In this document: in pieces, positions 1-11,800 of the stretch
Numbering within the stretch: the stretch's first letter is position 1
Layout: each line of letters opens with the position of its first letter
NCBI GenBank assembly: GCA_964035575.1
Contig: OZ037897.1
Coordinates: 62,001 to 126,000 of the forward strand
DNA from: Rhynchopus sp. YZ270_cl-10
Lineage: Eukaryota > Euglenozoa > Diplonemea > Diplonemida > Diplonemidae
DNA length: 64,000 bases
Direction of reading: 5' to 3'
The notes under the pieces: generated by a model
Seen by the model: the letters and a program-made list of their open reading frames with translations, nothing else
Databases searched by the model: none
What the model was told of the DNA's origin: nothing
Translations under genes and position numbers: made by a program

Positions 1-1054
1 AGATGGTTGCTGCGTCCTCCCAGCGCAGCTCCCCACCAAACTTGTCTTTGTTCGCCTTCATGTACGTGACACTGCCACGACGCCTACTGTACAGTACTGC
101 ACGGCCCTCCGAGAGGAAGGGCTCCTCCGCGCCTACGTCCTCCTCCGTCACCACCACAGGCGGGGCTTGCGTGTCGCACGCTGCGTGCAGTGTGCAGGTC
201 AGGTGATCTCTCTGGTCGAAGCGGCGTGAACGCAGCGGGCCCTCCTCCAGGATGCCGTCCACTACGTCTGTTGTGTTCTGCACCGTCGCGTTGTACGCCC
301 AGTGCGATGTGTTGAGCGTCTCCGTCACTGTCACTGTCGCAGTCGGTGTTGGCGGGACTTCCTCAAACGCAACGCGCATGCCCCATGTGAAGTATCTGCA
401 GAAGAAGGTCTCCTCCGCACAGCGTGCACCGCACTCCTCTGGGGATGCTGCATGCACGGCACGGGATGGTGCCGTGCCGCCACGTGGGTAGCACAGGTCG
501 GGCAGAGCAACGACACTCGAGGCAGACCCGACAACGTTCTGCGTGGACCAGGTACGGTCGAGGCCGTACACATCGAGTACTGCCTTGGGGTGTTTGAAGG
601 AGAGCAGAGGCTGCACTGCGTCCTCGCTTGCGTTCGATGTGTTCGATGTGCTTGGCGGTGGCGTGTGCAGGATGGACATGTCTGGAGCGTACTTGGTACA
701 GGAGGTGAGCATCGTGCAGCCTGTGTCCTTCGCAAAGGCAGCCACCGTGCAGAGGTCGCGCTCTGCACACTGCGACGTGCATTGCGAGAGCGCTCCGAGG
801 GCGGACACACACGACGCGTCGTCGCACGCAGGCACGCCATCCTCGCAGGCAAGCTCCAGCGTCAGAAACGCACTCCCCCCCTCCAGCACACCTGCCGTCT
901 CCGTACGCACCGGCGACGCCACACGAGCAATCTCATGCGACGTCTTCTCCTCAGCAACGTGCAGTCCTGTGTAGTACGTGCTGTAGTGTGTCTTCCATCC
1001 GCACTCCCACACCTGCGCAGAGCCGCACTGCGCTAACAAGACCAGCCACAACAT
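1..1054 (-). CDS. Secreted or surface Cys-rich protein with PAN/Apple-like modules (3' end outside window)
   Basis: One frame stays open from an ATG at 1054 to the left edge, giving at least 351 residues. Residues 1-13 are a short hydrophobic signal peptide (MLWLVLLAQC then GSA). Residues 70-119 hold clustered cysteines, with CTSQCAERDLC at about 92-102, and residues 188-225 hold EECGARCAEETFFCRYFTWG. Both resemble the spacing of PAN/Apple folds, which bind protein or carbohydrate outside the cell. N-glycosylation sequons (NTS, NAS, NTS, NAT, NTT) lie between about 138 and 262. This suggests an exported adhesion or recognition protein, perhaps with a membrane anchor in the missing part. No intron is needed. 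The domain call rests on motif spacing only; the open frame and signal peptide are clear. Confidence 0.75.
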   Translation of the reverse strand, partial: MLWLVLLAQCGSAQVWECGWKTHYSTYYTGLHVAEEKTSHEIARVASPVRTETAGVLEGGSAFLTLELACEDGVPACDDASCVSALGALSQCTSQCAERDLCTVAAFAKDTGCTMLTSCTKYAPDMSILHTPPPSTSNTSNASEDAVQPLLSFKHPKAVLDVYGLDRTWSTQNVVGSASSVVALPDLCYPRGGTAPSRAVHAASPEECGARCAEETFFCRYFTWGMRVAFEEVPPTPTATVTVTETLNTSHWAYNATVQNTTDVVDGILEEGPLRSRRFDQRDHLTCTLHAACDTQAPPVVVTEEDVGAEEPFLSEGRAVLYSRRRGSVTYMKANKDKFGGELRWEDAATI

Positions 1055-1315
1055 AGGTTATAAGGCAAGCATAAATGCTGATCTGTGATGACGGAGATTG
1101 GAGAAGATGTGAAGAAGCAATAGACAAAAAAAATACATTAGAACCCTTTACTCTTTTGAAGTTAAACAACCAACCCCCTGTCTGTTCTCTTTATTTTTAT
1201 TTATGCAAACTATTTTGCAGGTTGTATTTACCAACACACTCCACTGGACCCCACCCTCTCTGCAAATTCTTCGCCTTTTTGAGTCCCTCAGACGTTTATC
1301 TTTTCCAACTTTCCT

Positions 1316-3840
1316 TCACAGATCGGACTGGTAACGGTACAACAGGATGAAGATGGACGAGGCAACCATGCCGAGTGGCAGCACGACGTAGATGAGGATG
1401 TTCTGCCAGTCTGCGTGGTCGCCACCAGGCAGCACCTTGTTGAGGTACTGTCTCAGGAGCGACCTGCTGAGCTCCTTCACTGCCGAGGAAGGGAGCGCCT
1501 GTGGTGCCTGCTTCAACGCCTCCTGCGTGGGCAGCTCCAGCGCCGAGAACGGCACCCACTGCTGCCGCCCGTCTGAGAAGTACAGCAGCGCACTGTCGTA
1601 GTTGACCCTGCACACCAACCCCGTCGCCCCCGCACACCGCGCCCTGTCGTCGCTCCACCCTGCAGAACTCCCGGCACACCGTCGCGACAGCACCTCCACC
1701 TCCGCCTCCACAGTCGCATGCTCGCCTACGCCCACAGCAACGCCTTCGCCACCTTCGTTCAGAACAACCTGCAGGTGGAAGTCGCCGCCGTATGTGTACG
1801 CTGCAGGTGTCTCTGTGTGCCGCTCGTCCTCCGTGGAGGCAAGGCTTGCAGCGTCGTCCCAGGCAGAGGTGTTTGGTGGAGGTGTGTCGTGCTCTGCGGG
1901 TGTGGGTATGGGTGTGCCGTCCAGGGGCGACGCAGGCGCGGGCTCCGCTGCAGTGCGTGCAAACGCTGGTGACGTTGCGCTGTGCTGCGGCTGCCTGCGC
2001 TTGTACACAATAGAGCCCCTGAAGATCTCCTCCTCCTCGCCCAGCCTGCAGCGCGCAGCAACCTCGCTGCTCACCAATGCGACGATCGCCTCACCAACAG
2101 AGCGCACCTTGAGTGCACGCACTTCGGCCTGTTTGGGTAGGGTTGTGAGAACATCAAACCTCGCGAGAGGGGACAACATACCTCAAGATTGGAGACTTCC
2201 TCTCCCCATTGTCGCAAGCAGATGTCTCTTCGGTGGGTCTGTTGTTGTGTTTGAAATCATTTTTCTCAATTCCGTGAACACCATACCTCCTCTGCCAGGA
2301 CTACAACGTCGTGCATGATGCGCAGTGCGGACTCCGCATGCGAGACGAGGTAGAGCTCACGTGTCACGCTCTCGGCCATCTCTGTGCGCAGCAGGGCACA
2401 GAGGACTTCCTGTGCAGTGGTGATGCCGCTACGTGCGTCACGCTCGTCAGCCACAAGCGCGTCTGCCAAGGACTCCATCTCCTCACGCCAGCCGACGTAG
2501 TCGAAGATGAACTGGTGCTGTCCTGCCTGTATCGCCGCCACTGCCTCCTGCTCAGCCTCGCACACCCGCCGCCGCCCCCTCGCCTCGTTCGCATCGAACG
2601 CACGCAGCAGCTTCGCCACCCTCTCCCCACGCCTGCGCTCCTCAATCACCGCCTCTGAGCGCCCCACGTACTCCTCCTCCTCGCAGTTGCTGTGCCAGCG
2701 GGATGCCTCTGCGCTCAGCAGGAGACGCCCCTCCGCTTCCTCCTTCTCAAGCTCGCGGCAGTACCTGTTTTTAAAAATTGTATTCAAAAATAGAAAGGCA
2801 ACATACTGTGCAAGATTCGCCTCCTGTGCACGCCTCCGTGCCTCCCCCTCTGTCTCGCATGCGCTCTTCAGCAGACGTCCTAGGGCAACAATGTCCTCTA
2901 CCTCTAGCCCTTCCTCTGTGGTGAGTGCGTCGCGCGCCCGCCCCTCAGAGATGACAAGCAGCTCGGACTCACGCTTGCCACGCTCCTCTGCGGCAATGGT
3001 CGCAAGCAGGATGCGGTCGTGCGCATCGTGGCACTGCGCCGTGAGGTGCGTGAACGCAATGTCCTCCTCCTTCCGCGTCGTCCCTGCAGCACGCTCATGC
3101 GCCAACCCCACTGCCCTGCTGAGACACTCCCACCGCAGTGCCGCCACACCGCCCAACGCCTCCTCGGCAGTCTCCCCCATCCTCACCACCGCCTCACCCT
3201 CAATCCGCTCCAACCCTGTATGCAGCAGAAGCGTCACCCTCGCTGCCTTCTCCGCATCGTCGATAGTACCAAAATGCATATTCTCCAACGCCCTGACCGC
3301 TGCCCGCGCATCACCCTCATCAAGGTGCAAATCATCCCAGAGTGCCGCTGCAGCAGACGCCGCCTCGTGTGAACGTGACAGGATTGCCTCCCACCCTGCA
3401 GCCTCAGCACCGTAGAGCTGTAGACGGTGACCTACCTCGCGTTGGTTGAGGATGCCCACGAAGCGTGCTACCTTGAAGTCTGCGAACTGTTCAGCAGCCT
3501 TGATGCGGAGGAAGGCTTTGTGCTCTGCAGCGAGTGTCTCATTGCGTGCAGGGATGTAAAGCCGGAGGGTCTCCAGGTAGGTCCGTCCCCCTGCCTCTGT
3601 GTGCTGCAACAGCGTTCGTGCGGACGGCTCGCCATGGCACACAGCGACCTCCACCCACAGCGCGCACCACTCAGGTGTCGTGTAGATGACACGGCGTGCC
3701 TCACGCTCGACGTTGCTCAGGTCCAGCCGTGCGTACTCCTCATCGCGGAGAAGGTGGGCACGGCCTGTGTCGACCTCATCAGAGGGTTGTGTAGCGCCTT
3801 GTGCATCAGGCCCGATGGACTGCAGCCACCCACCCAACAT
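1316..3840 (-). CDS. Coiled-coil tail-anchored membrane protein, four exons
   Basis: I read this as join of exons 3840-2807, 2764-2287, 2238-2182 and 2128-1316, 793 residues. The introns are 42, 48 and 53 bases, each GTATG(T/G) to ACAG, and all joins keep frame (LAQ/YCREL; AEE/THRRD; SNLE/AEVR). The 42-base intron is a multiple of three without a stop, so it hides inside an open frame, and the third exon has only 19 codons. Residues 1 to about 530 are Glu/Arg/Ala-rich helical sequence. A Ser/Pro/Thr-rich linker follows, then a small segment with VCRVNYDSALLYFSDGRQQW that may be a Tudor- or SH3-like barrel. The C-terminus is a single hydrophobic span (NILIYVVLPLGMVASSIFIL) followed by a short RYQSDL tail, as in tail-anchored ER or organelle proteins. 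I do not recognise the family. The start is the ATG at 3840, not the TTG one codon upstream. Confidence 0.75.
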
Positions 3841-3940
3841 CAAATCTTAATCGTTCCTTATTTTTGAGGGAAAAGCTGAGCTTTTTTTTTGTGTAGACAA
3901 CGATTCTCTGGGGGGTGGGATAAGGGAGATTGGAGAGAAG

Positions 3941-3960
3941 GGGTTGTGTTGAAATAAAAG
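3941..3960 (-). promoter_or_regulatory. GTTGAAAT-type motif upstream of the tail-anchored protein gene
   Basis: GTTGAAAT on the plus strand (ATTTCAAC on the coding strand) lies about 110 bases before the start codon. The same motif, usually GGGTTGAAA, precedes the SPFH, HFM1 and first MGCTQ genes at 45-118 bases. It may be an initiator or core promoter element; this is inference from recurrence. Confidence 0.3.
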
Positions 3961-3980
3961 CCCTCTCGTGTGACAGTGTA
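3961..3980. other. AAGCCCTCTCGTG dispersed motif
   Basis: The sequence AAAGCCCTCTCGTGTGACAG lies just beyond the promoter-like motif. Similar copies follow a GAAATACAAAG-like lead at about 5,553, 60,828 and 62,130, and weaker ones lie at 5,650 and 8,750. The core CCTCTCGTG is also the loop sequence of the hairpin family described at 52,591. Function unknown. Confidence 0.4.
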
Positions 3981-4259
3981 CCCTTCGTACACCATCACTC
4001 ATTGACTGCACCGTGGGTGGACCCCAACGGGCCTTCATCCAGTTCGAGGTTGAACTCTGAGTACCCTCCCGCTTCCTCGGACTCAGTCAGATGAAGGGGG
4101 ATCAGTGACGCAGGCTTAAGTCTGCGTGATGTAGGGTTCGGTAAATAAAAAAGTACGGGAGGGGTACTGAACAGGCTTTGCGCTAACTTCTGGCCCTTGG
4201 CCCGGGATTTTTGGAGATTTTTTGCGGTGCGTTTTTTTTTTTGCAAACCGGGGTTTCCT

Positions 4260-4440
4260 TAAGAAAACCAGAGAATCTCATATTTCATAGTAAGGGTACT
4301 TTAGAGCGTTTTTGTACACACATGTGACCCCACCGTGGAGAGCAATCACCTCGCGCAATCAAAAGAAAGCAGCGAAAAGGGAAAAGAAAAAAGAAAAAAG
4401 TTGGGTACCGTGCGCCTGCGGCGCTACCTGTTCTCTTCCC
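4260..4440. repeat. Dispersed repeat R1, copy 1
   Basis: This block contains TGTGACCCCACCGTGGAGAG, then AGCAATCACCTCGCGCAATC, and ends near GGGTACCGTGCGCCTGCGGC. It recurs in the same order at 4,856-5,035 and 43,265-43,450. The end sequence relates it to the GCGTACCGTG element family. Confidence 0.65.
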
Positions 4441-4669
4441 TACTTTATTTTTAAACATGATGTACTTATGTACAGTGTTCATTTTATTTTGAGTACGACA
4501 ATGCGCTGCTGAACCGTCACCACCCTCGCTGCGTGAGGGAGGCACCCCCTCCGAGGCCACAACAAGTCCTGGTTTTTGTTCTCACTCTTCTCTGTGGTCA
4601 CAGAAACCCCATAGCTTCTTCAGTACAGTGGAGTTTCCAGCCAAAACACAATGTCATGCCAAGTTGGGT

Positions 4670-4820
4670 TTTCAGACTGAAAATGACCCTTGTTTACGGT
4701 ATGGGTTCATATTTTGCGAAAATTTAAGTCACTGAATTTTTGTCCATTTTTCCGTATATCCCCCACCACAAGCCGGGATTGGTTCGGAAATGCAACAAAA
4801 CGACCTCTTGGGCGGAAAAA
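4670..4820. repeat. Dispersed repeat R2, copy 1
   Basis: Contains GAAAATGACCCTTGTTTACG, ATTTAAGTCACTGAATTTTT and CCCACCACAAGCCGGGATTG. Related copies lie at 5,075-5,215 and 43,843-43,975. R1 and R2 are neighbours both here and at 43 kb, so they move or are copied together. Confidence 0.6.
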
Positions 4821-4855
4821 GGATATTGCGCACTTTTTGAGACCGGGGTTTCTTT

Positions 4856-5215
4856 GCTAAAACCAGAGGAATCTCATAGTTCAGAGTACGGGTACTTTAG
4901 AGCGTTTTCACACACACATGTGACCCCACCGTGGAGAGCAATCAGCTCGCGCAATCAAAAGAAGCAGAGAAAAGGGAAAAGAAAGAAAGAAAAAAGTTGG
5001 GTACCGTGCGCCTGCGGCGCTACCTGTTCCCAGTCAAAACACCACAATTTCATCTGAGTTTGGGTTTCCAGACTGAAAATGCCCCTTGTTTAGGAGTATG
5101 GGTTCATATTTTGTGAAAATTTAAGTCACTAAAATTTTGTCCATTTTTCCGAATATGCCCCACCACAGCCTGGGATTGGCTCGGAAATACCACAAAACAC
5201 TGTTTTTTCACCCCC
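4856..5215. repeat. Dispersed repeats R1 and R2, second copies
   Basis: R1 at 4,856-5,035 is followed by R2 at 5,075-5,215, giving a local tandem duplication of the R1-R2 block with the copies about 500 bases apart. Confidence 0.6.
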
Positions 5216-5762
5216 AGACGTACGGTTATTTGAGGTGCGTTTTTTTGGGCCCGAAACATGATTTTTCAGATTTTTTTCCAAAAGTTAGCGCGAAGCCTGG
5301 TACTGAAGAAAAAACTGAAAATGAAATCAAAGTTGAGTGAAAGACAAAAAAAATGAATTGAAGTTGTGATGCATGTATATGAATGAGCGAATACTCAAAA
5401 CAAGGATGCAAAACACCAGTGAAAAGGAAAAACAAACAAAGAAAAAGGAGTTGAACGTTTTGCAGCCACGCTCTTTGTTGAAAGGACAAAAGGGGGCGAC
5501 ATGTATGTAGCTAGCGTTCATTAGATTGGTCTCTGGAAGCAGGAATGTGTCTTGAAAAATACAAAGCCCTCTGGTGACAGTGTACCTTCAATGAAAGGGG
5601 GGGGATTTTTTTTTTTGGGGATTTTTTTTCAAAAATTTCTTTTTGTGACACAAAGCCCTCACCTAAGTGGCACCTTTGTACAAAAGAATGTGAACTCTTT
5701 GGCAGTGCACACAGCTCTTTAGAATCGAGACACTGAAACAAACAAAATAGAAAAACACTTTG

Positions 5763-5797
5763 GTAAGATGAATGTGTCTCTCCGTCCACACATTAAA
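5763..5797 (+). ncRNA. AAGATGA-led stem-loop (type 2)
   Basis: GTAAGATGAATGTGTC is followed by a short loop and CACACATT, so AATGTGT can pair with ACACATT. The same AAGATGA lead precedes an ATGTGTGCACACAT palindrome at about 13,705, 17,921, 29,623, 46,969 and 52,937. It may be a small RNA or a processing signal; no expression evidence. Confidence 0.35.
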
Positions 5798-5972
5798 AAA
5801 GACAAAATAAAAGCAATGAAAAAAAAAAAGACGCGAAAAAACAATCGAAGAAGACGGCGACTCTCCAAAAGCACAGCAAAGACAAAAAAATCTTAGTGTA
5901 AAAAGATCTTTTTACTGTGCCTTTCGAGTATCGTAGAACTTCCCTTTGCTTGGCTAACTCTCTCTTTTTTTT

Positions 5973-6036
5973 TTGAAAACTTAGTTGTATTAGTGTAGCC
6001 ACCCTAGAGCGTGCTCCACTATACTAAACATTTTTT
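5973..6036 (+). ncRNA. Conserved element ending in a T-run, copy 1
   Basis: TGAAAACTTAGTTGTATTAG, GTGTAGCCACCC and CTCCACTATACTA occur in order, followed by TTTTTTT. The same order of blocks recurs at 56,508-56,571 and, interrupted by a MITE, at 60,400-60,585. TAGTG and CACTA can close a stem. Conservation plus a terminal T-run would fit a small Pol III transcript, but no family is recognised. Confidence 0.35.
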
Positions 6037-6246
6037 TGTTGTACCGACAACCAACCCACAGAGGTGGTGTACGTCCGCAATGTCTGGAGCTTTGTAAATT
6101 CTGTTGAATGGGAGAAACTAAAGGTGTAAACTTCGCTTTTTTTTTGCTGAAAAATGAACACAACGTTATTTTGAAAAATTCAAAAAACAAGATTTGAAAA
6201 AAGACCAACACTTTTCGCCATCCTTACCCAATCACATATCACACCC

Positions 6247-7955
6247 TCACCTCATGCTCTCTCCGTTCACCATCTGCGGGTTTGCAAGCAACGAAGCCAT
6301 CTGCTGTGGGTCAGCCCCAAAGAAGAGTGCCTTGTTGCCGTCCAGCGCGTTGCCTGTCTTTTCAATCTTCGCAAGCTCCATTGCGATGTGCGAAGATTCG
6401 ATGAGGGCTGCAGCGTCTTTGGCACCCTTTGCACGCATCACATCTGCCTGCGCGAGAGCCTCTGCTGTGATCATTGCGGCTGACCCGTCTGCTTTGGCTT
6501 TGATCGCTGCCGCCTTTGCCTGCCCCTGTGCTGTGGTCTCCAACTGCTGTGCTTCTGCTGCAGCGACTGCACCAAGCGCAAGACTGTTCATAAGCTGAGG
6601 GTCTGCAGGCTTCGCAGAAATGATGTTAATGGAGATGATTTCGACACCGTAGCGTTGTGTGATGCCGTTGGCATGCGCGACTGCAGTCAGCATGCGTGTA
6701 GCATCGAAGAGCACACCACCGTCTGTGTTGTTTTGTGGGTGGCATTCCGTCACGACGCCCATGACAGGTTCGGTCGCGTGGTTCTGTACCTGAGCGTTTG
6801 GTGAAAATGAGTCAGAGTAGTTGACCGTGCCGATGAAGGAGGACAGCGAGGCAGAGGCTTGCTGGAGGACGTCGTTGCGCAGCTTCTTGATGTTGCCGTG
6901 GCGGGACTGCTCCTCCTTCGCGGCGTCCTTCGACATCGTCTCCGCAGCGTTGCGTGCGGCCAGCTCAGGGTCCGCGATCTTCCAGTTGACTGTCGCGTCT
7001 GTGAGCATTAGCACGTTGTCGCCGGTGATGACCTCAATGCGCTCGAGGTTGTCCGTCTGGATCTTCGTCGTCAAAAACTTCTCAAACTTATGATTGCGGT
7101 GCATCAAAAGGTGCACCTCCCCGCCGTTCTTAATCTCCTGCCTCCCGTTGTTCTGTGTCACCGCTGCGTAGCCTTCGTCCACAGTCAACAACGTGTACGG
7201 GCCAAGGAAAATCACTGGCTCGTTCAGATCAATCACCCTGTATTTTTTACAATAAAAAATTTTTCGAAAAAAAATCCATACCGTGCAAACTTCAACGTCG
7301 TCGACTTCCACTGATGAAGACCAGGTGGCAGCAACACAGGCTGACCCTTATCCATGGCGAGCCCAATAAACCCCTGATCGACAACCACGATACACCAGTC
7401 GCCGTGCGTCATGACACCTGCAGAGTAGTTGAACGGCTCCCCTTTGACAGCCATGTACGGGGAACAGTAGTAGTGCACACCCGCCCCTGCAAGGAGATAG
7501 CCACCCTGGCCGTCGAGGACAGGCTGCACGTTGCCTGTGGGCACCTCGAAACCGACATTGCAGCAGCAGAGCAGGCAGCGTCCGTCGTTGCGGGCACGTG
7601 TCGAGTTTGCGGGGAGGAAGGCGTGTGGGTGGCGGCGTGAGAGCTCTGCCTCTAGGTCCACCAGCGCACCGTGGCCGATGCGGTGGCGTGTCTCCAGGAG
7701 TGGCGGGTCGCGTTCTTTTGCACTGTTCCACACCTCCTCCGCACGTCCAGGTGGGAACCCCTTCGTGGTCGAGTACAGCTGCACGAACTCCGTCCACGGC
7801 CGCAGCACGCTGTCCGCAGGGTCGTGGCGCGGCTTGAGGATCTGGTAGCTCGGCGAGTCCTCGAACATCATCTCGTCGTCGTGGCGCGGGTGGGACAGCA
7901 TCTCCTGCTGGAGGGGCACGTCCGCTGCCTTCCAACTCTCCGTGGGACCAGACAT
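6247..7955 (-). CDS. SPFH/band-7 (flotillin/stomatin/prohibitin superfamily) protein, two exons
   Basis: Exons 7955-7282 and 7237-6247 join across a 44-base intron (GTATGG to ATACAG), giving KFAR/VIDLNE and 554 residues. Residues 1-125 are a lineage-specific N-terminus. At about 127-133 is a cysteine cluster CLLCCC that could be palmitoylated. The band-7 region follows, including IVVVDQGFIGLAMDKGQPVL, DLNEPVIFLGPYTLLTVDEG and NLERIEVITGDNVLMLTDAT. The C-terminal part is the long Ala/Lys/Glu-rich helix expected of this superfamily (EAQQLETTAQGQAKAAAIKA), followed by FFGADPQQMASLLANPQM. Family members form membrane-associated rings or scaffolds at lipid microdomains or organelle membranes. There is no obvious membrane span, so anchoring is probably by lipid or hairpin. 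Splicing is well supported because each exon frame closes quickly inside the intron. Confidence 0.85.
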
Positions 7956-8070
7956 AAGAGGGTTTCCTATTATGAAAAGGAAAGAGAATGACTCAGAGAA
8001 GCAAGATGGTAGGAAGCAAAAGGGGAGAAAAACCTTAGGGGTTGGTGTGTGAGGGGAGACAGAGGGGGAA

Positions 8071-8080
8071 GGGTTGAAAT
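8071..8080 (-). promoter_or_regulatory. GGGTTGAAAT motif upstream of the SPFH gene
   Basis: Lies about 118 bases before the SPFH start codon. On the coding strand it reads ATTTCAACCC, matching the motif before other genes in the window. Confidence 0.3.
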
Positions 8081-8476
8081 AATAAAAACCCCTTTCATCT
8101 TTTGTTTAGTTGGTACGCTACCCACGTCATACGCACTATCAGGCAAGGGGTTTTATAAAGGTTAAATTCGGTTTTTTGTTTCCTTTGACATGCAAATAAA
8201 AACAAAACATTTCTTTTCTTCTTTTTTTTTCCTTTTTTTTTTTCTACCCCCAAAACGTCCAGAAAAGGATGTCAAAAGGGGAAAAAACCCTTAGCCTGAA
8301 GTACAGAAATGAGGTGAGTGCACAATAATAGGGGAAAGGAATAAACTACAAGTCTCAGATGTTTTAATCATTTCCCACCACAAAGTATTTGTCCTAATAT
8401 AAAAAAAAAATGGAGTGGGTGTGTGGGGTGGGATGTACTTTGGTATGCGAAGGGCAAACAAATTAGTTTTATAAAA

Positions 8477-8507
8477 GATGGCCCTAAGCCTCTCGCGCTT
8501 GGTCACC
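8477..8507 (+). ncRNA. CTAAGC stem-loop family, copy at 8.5 kb
   Basis: GATGGCCCTAAGC, loop CTCTCGC, then GCTTGGTCACC. CTAAGC pairs with GCTTGG allowing one G-U pair, and the outer GGTGAC/GTCACC arms are partly kept. This is one of about ten copies; the best is at 52,591. Confidence 0.4.
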
Positions 8508-8839
8508 TATTATAATAAAACGTGTGGGTAAGCCACTTGAAATCTGAATATTTTCAAGAAAAAAATCAAGAGAGAGAAAGAATGGTGCAAATGGTCCTTT
8601 GGCGGTTCGTTCTTCGCGCGCAGGCCATGCAACATATCTAGAGAGAAGCCCCAAAAAGCTATTTTGGGTGGAGAATTTTATGGCATTTTTTCCAAAAGAA
8701 AAAAAAGCGAGACTGGTCCTCAATGAGACGAACACACATAAACACTACTGAGCCCTTTCGTGACAGACAAACAACAGACGCTATTATTTTTTTTTGAAGA
8801 AGGAACCGTGTCACAACCACCCACGCTGTTCCTTTTTTT

Positions 8840-11800
8840 TCAGAACTGAGACAAGAAGTCAGCCACGAAGGACTGCTGCTTCTGCGATCCACCACCACCA
8901 CCACCACCACCACCACCACCACCACCACCACCACCACCACCACCACCTGCTTGGGCACCTCCCTGTGGCGAGACGGAGCGCGTTGGGATCTCCAAGCTGT
9001 CTGGCGACTCACTGCGGGGGCGTTTCGGGTTGAGGCGGACACCACCACCATCACCCATCCCGGGAAGGGCGAAGAGCTGCTGCTGCTGTTGTTGTTGTCT
9101 CTTCTCCTTGGACCCTGGCCTCCCGCCCCAGTCCACTGGTGGTGCCTCGTTCAGCTGTGCATGTGCAGCTGGCGCAGCGGTGATAGGTTTGAATGCCTTC
9201 ACTCTGAACCCCGGACGCCTCTGTGGCAGACTACCGGCACCTGGTGCACCTGGTGGAGGTGCTACGGTGTGCAGAGGACTGCGTTCGAAGTGGTGAGCTG
9301 TCTGTGTGGGTGGATTCCGTGGTTGTGGTGCCGCCTGTGCCTGCTGTACTGGTTGTGATGGCGCTGGTGCTGCTTGTGGTGCTGGTGCTGGTACTCCCCT
9401 CCCCGCCGTTCCTGTTCCCTGCAGCAGAATGCGCTTGGCCGCCTCTGCCTCTTGTTGCGAAAGGAAGCCTGCGTCCACCAGGCCCTTCAGCTCCATCAGC
9501 TGTGAGACGAGGCCACCACCACCACCACTTGCTGCTGCGCTCCGCACACTCACCTGCTCCGGTGGTGGCGACTGACTCACTCGCGATGGTGGTGGTACCT
9601 GCACCTGTTGCACACGCTGTTGAGGTACCTCCTGTGGCTGCTGCTGGGTGGTGTCGTAAGGTGGCATCTGCGGCAGTGTTGCTGCTGGTGTCGTCTTCGG
9701 AAAGGCGTTGAACTTACGCCTTTTCAACGGCGGGCCTGACGCACCACCCGACGTGCCGAAGGAGAGCGCACGGCAGTCTTCCTCCTTCTTCCCCTGCGCA
9801 GCAAACGATGCGAAGAAGTCGTCGTCGCTGTCCTGCAGGCCTCCCTGCAGTGCTGCGGGCGTCACGCTTGTAGGGTGTGGTGGCGACGGTGGTGCAAAGA
9901 GGTCCACAGCCTCTGCAGCAGACATGCGGGGCTCTGGGGAGCGCGACAGCGACGACGACGGCGACAGTGCAGGCGACGCGGCAGACGCATCCACAGACGG
10001 CAGGCCCTTCAGCCCTAGCCCACCAAAGCGCGTGGACGCGCCCCCAGGCACAGCCTCACCACCCTTTGCATACTTATGCAGTGTCTTGAGGTGCGCCTCC
10101 TCCACGCTCTCCCTCTGCACAGGCTTGGGCTTGGGCTTAGGCTTCACTGGGGTTTTCTTGGGCGACGCTTTTGTTTTGGGTGTTCTGGCATTCGCCTCCT
10201 TTGCAGGTGGGGCTGGGCTCTCGGGTGTCTGCTCTGTTGGGATGAACGGGACAGGCAGCGTGCGCCCTACTCTGCTTGGGACGGCAGGTGGAGAGACTGG
10301 GGAGACGCTGCGGGTGGGCGGGTCCTTCTCCTTCTCCTTCTCCTTCGCCTCGGTCTCCTTCTCCTTGGGTTTGGCCTGCAGGGCAAGCGCAATCGGCTTC
10401 GGTGGCGGCGGAGCTGGTGGACGCTCCTTGATCACCAGAGTGCGTGTGGTGTCGGTGCCAAGCCATTGGTCGTTGAGTACCCACGCAGTGATCTGGCATG
10501 TTGCGGCGCTTGTGCACGGCATTTCGACTGTGTGTGTGGCGGAACCACGCGGGATGCTGCGGATGCAGAGCAGCTTGTCGTTCTCGTCGGCTGCGACAAT
10601 GATGTTCGTGTGGTCTGTCACAAAGGCTACGTCGTCGACCATGGTCTTGTGTGTGGTGTACGCCTGCGGCATCGGGTTGCACGCAGTGTCCTCGTCGCTG
10701 CTGTCGCTGTCCCCACCGTGGAACTGAAAGCTGATCTTGCCCTTCTTCGCAGACTTCTGCTCCTGCTTGGGTGGGTCCTGCTGGTCGGCACGCCTGCGCT
10801 CTACAGTGATGGCGATGAGGAGCGTGCTGCAGGAAGGGGTGGCTGTGATGGCGGTGATGGCGTAGACAGGCAGTCCTGCACAGCTGCGCTTGAGGTTCGT
10901 CCCGAAGGGGGCAGCGCGGTTGACAGCTTGCTCGATGCGGAGGGCTGGTGCGTGCAAGACGTCAGCAATGGATTTGATGCCAAGACGTTCAAGGTTGAGC
11001 GACGTCGCGCTGCCAATGCCGTCAAACTGCCGCAGCAGCAGCCCATCATGCCACAGCCTCGCACGCACACAGCGGAGCAGCAGAAACGCTGCGACAATGG
11101 GCGACGCAAGACCCTTCTCGATGCTCACCTCAATGACGTGCCGGAGGAGACGTGGTGCGGTGTTTGTGATGCGCCCTTGGTCGTTCTTGACAACCCAGTC
11201 GTCACTTGCTATGTCATGGATTGCAAGCTGCAGGAGGACATACACTTTGTGCCACTGCTCGGAGACGTTCTTGACCTTCACCTTCTTGTCTTCACCTACG
11301 TCTCGGATGGGATGGCGCAGGGCACGGTTCTGGTCGTTGAGTTCCCTCTTCTCGCCCATGCGGATGCGCACCTCTGCGTAGTCGCCGCACTGACTGATCA
11401 TCGCCAGCACACTTTGCATGGTCATCCCACGCGCCACTGAGGCTTCAATATGCGCAGAGCTGTGGAAGCAGATGTAGTACTTCGCCATGCTCTTCCCTAT
11501 GGCGGTTGCCTCGAGACGGCACCCTTTGTCGCTGGGGAAGCTGCGCACGCAGTTCGCCTGCACCAGTTGAGACACCAACGCGTCGCACTTTGTGGACAGG
11601 ATGCTGTCCAACTCCTCCTTCGGCATGTCGCTAGCGTAGTCGTAGAGCGGCGGGTTTTTGTGAACACGAATCCAAAAGAACGTTGTCCGCAGCCAATCAA
11701 TGACAACCTCCCTCGAGGTGATCGTCAACAGCACCACCTCTGCGTTGATGTGCTCTATGGTTTGCGTATGCAGGCGCGACTCCACTGCCGCAGTCTTGCC

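Larger units (their letters stand above)
3981..6246. other. Spacer without a supported gene
   Basis: About 2.2 kb of A/T-rich sequence. It holds two copies of a dispersed repeat (4,260-4,440 and 4,856-5,035), a second repeat block (4,670-4,820 and 5,075-5,215), one stem-loop at 5,765-5,796 and one T-run-ended conserved element near 5,975. Open frames here are short, with homopolymer-rich translations, and I do not support any as a gene. Confidence 0.6.
7956..8839. other. Spacer between the SPFH and HFM1 genes
   Basis: A/T-rich spacer. It holds the GGGTTGAAAT motif at 8,071, a stem-loop of the CTAAGC family at 8,477-8,507, and a weak AGCCCTTTCGTGACAG motif at about 8,751. No gene is supported. 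Confidence 0.6.

Noticed and set aside
331-852. Long minus-strand frames overlapping the first gene
   Set aside because: They are shadows. The frame from 1,054 to the left edge has a signal peptide and ordered cysteines and runs through the same DNA without a stop.
8794-9033. Poly-histidine plus-strand frame
   Set aside because: Antisense reading of the CCA repeat inside HFM1.
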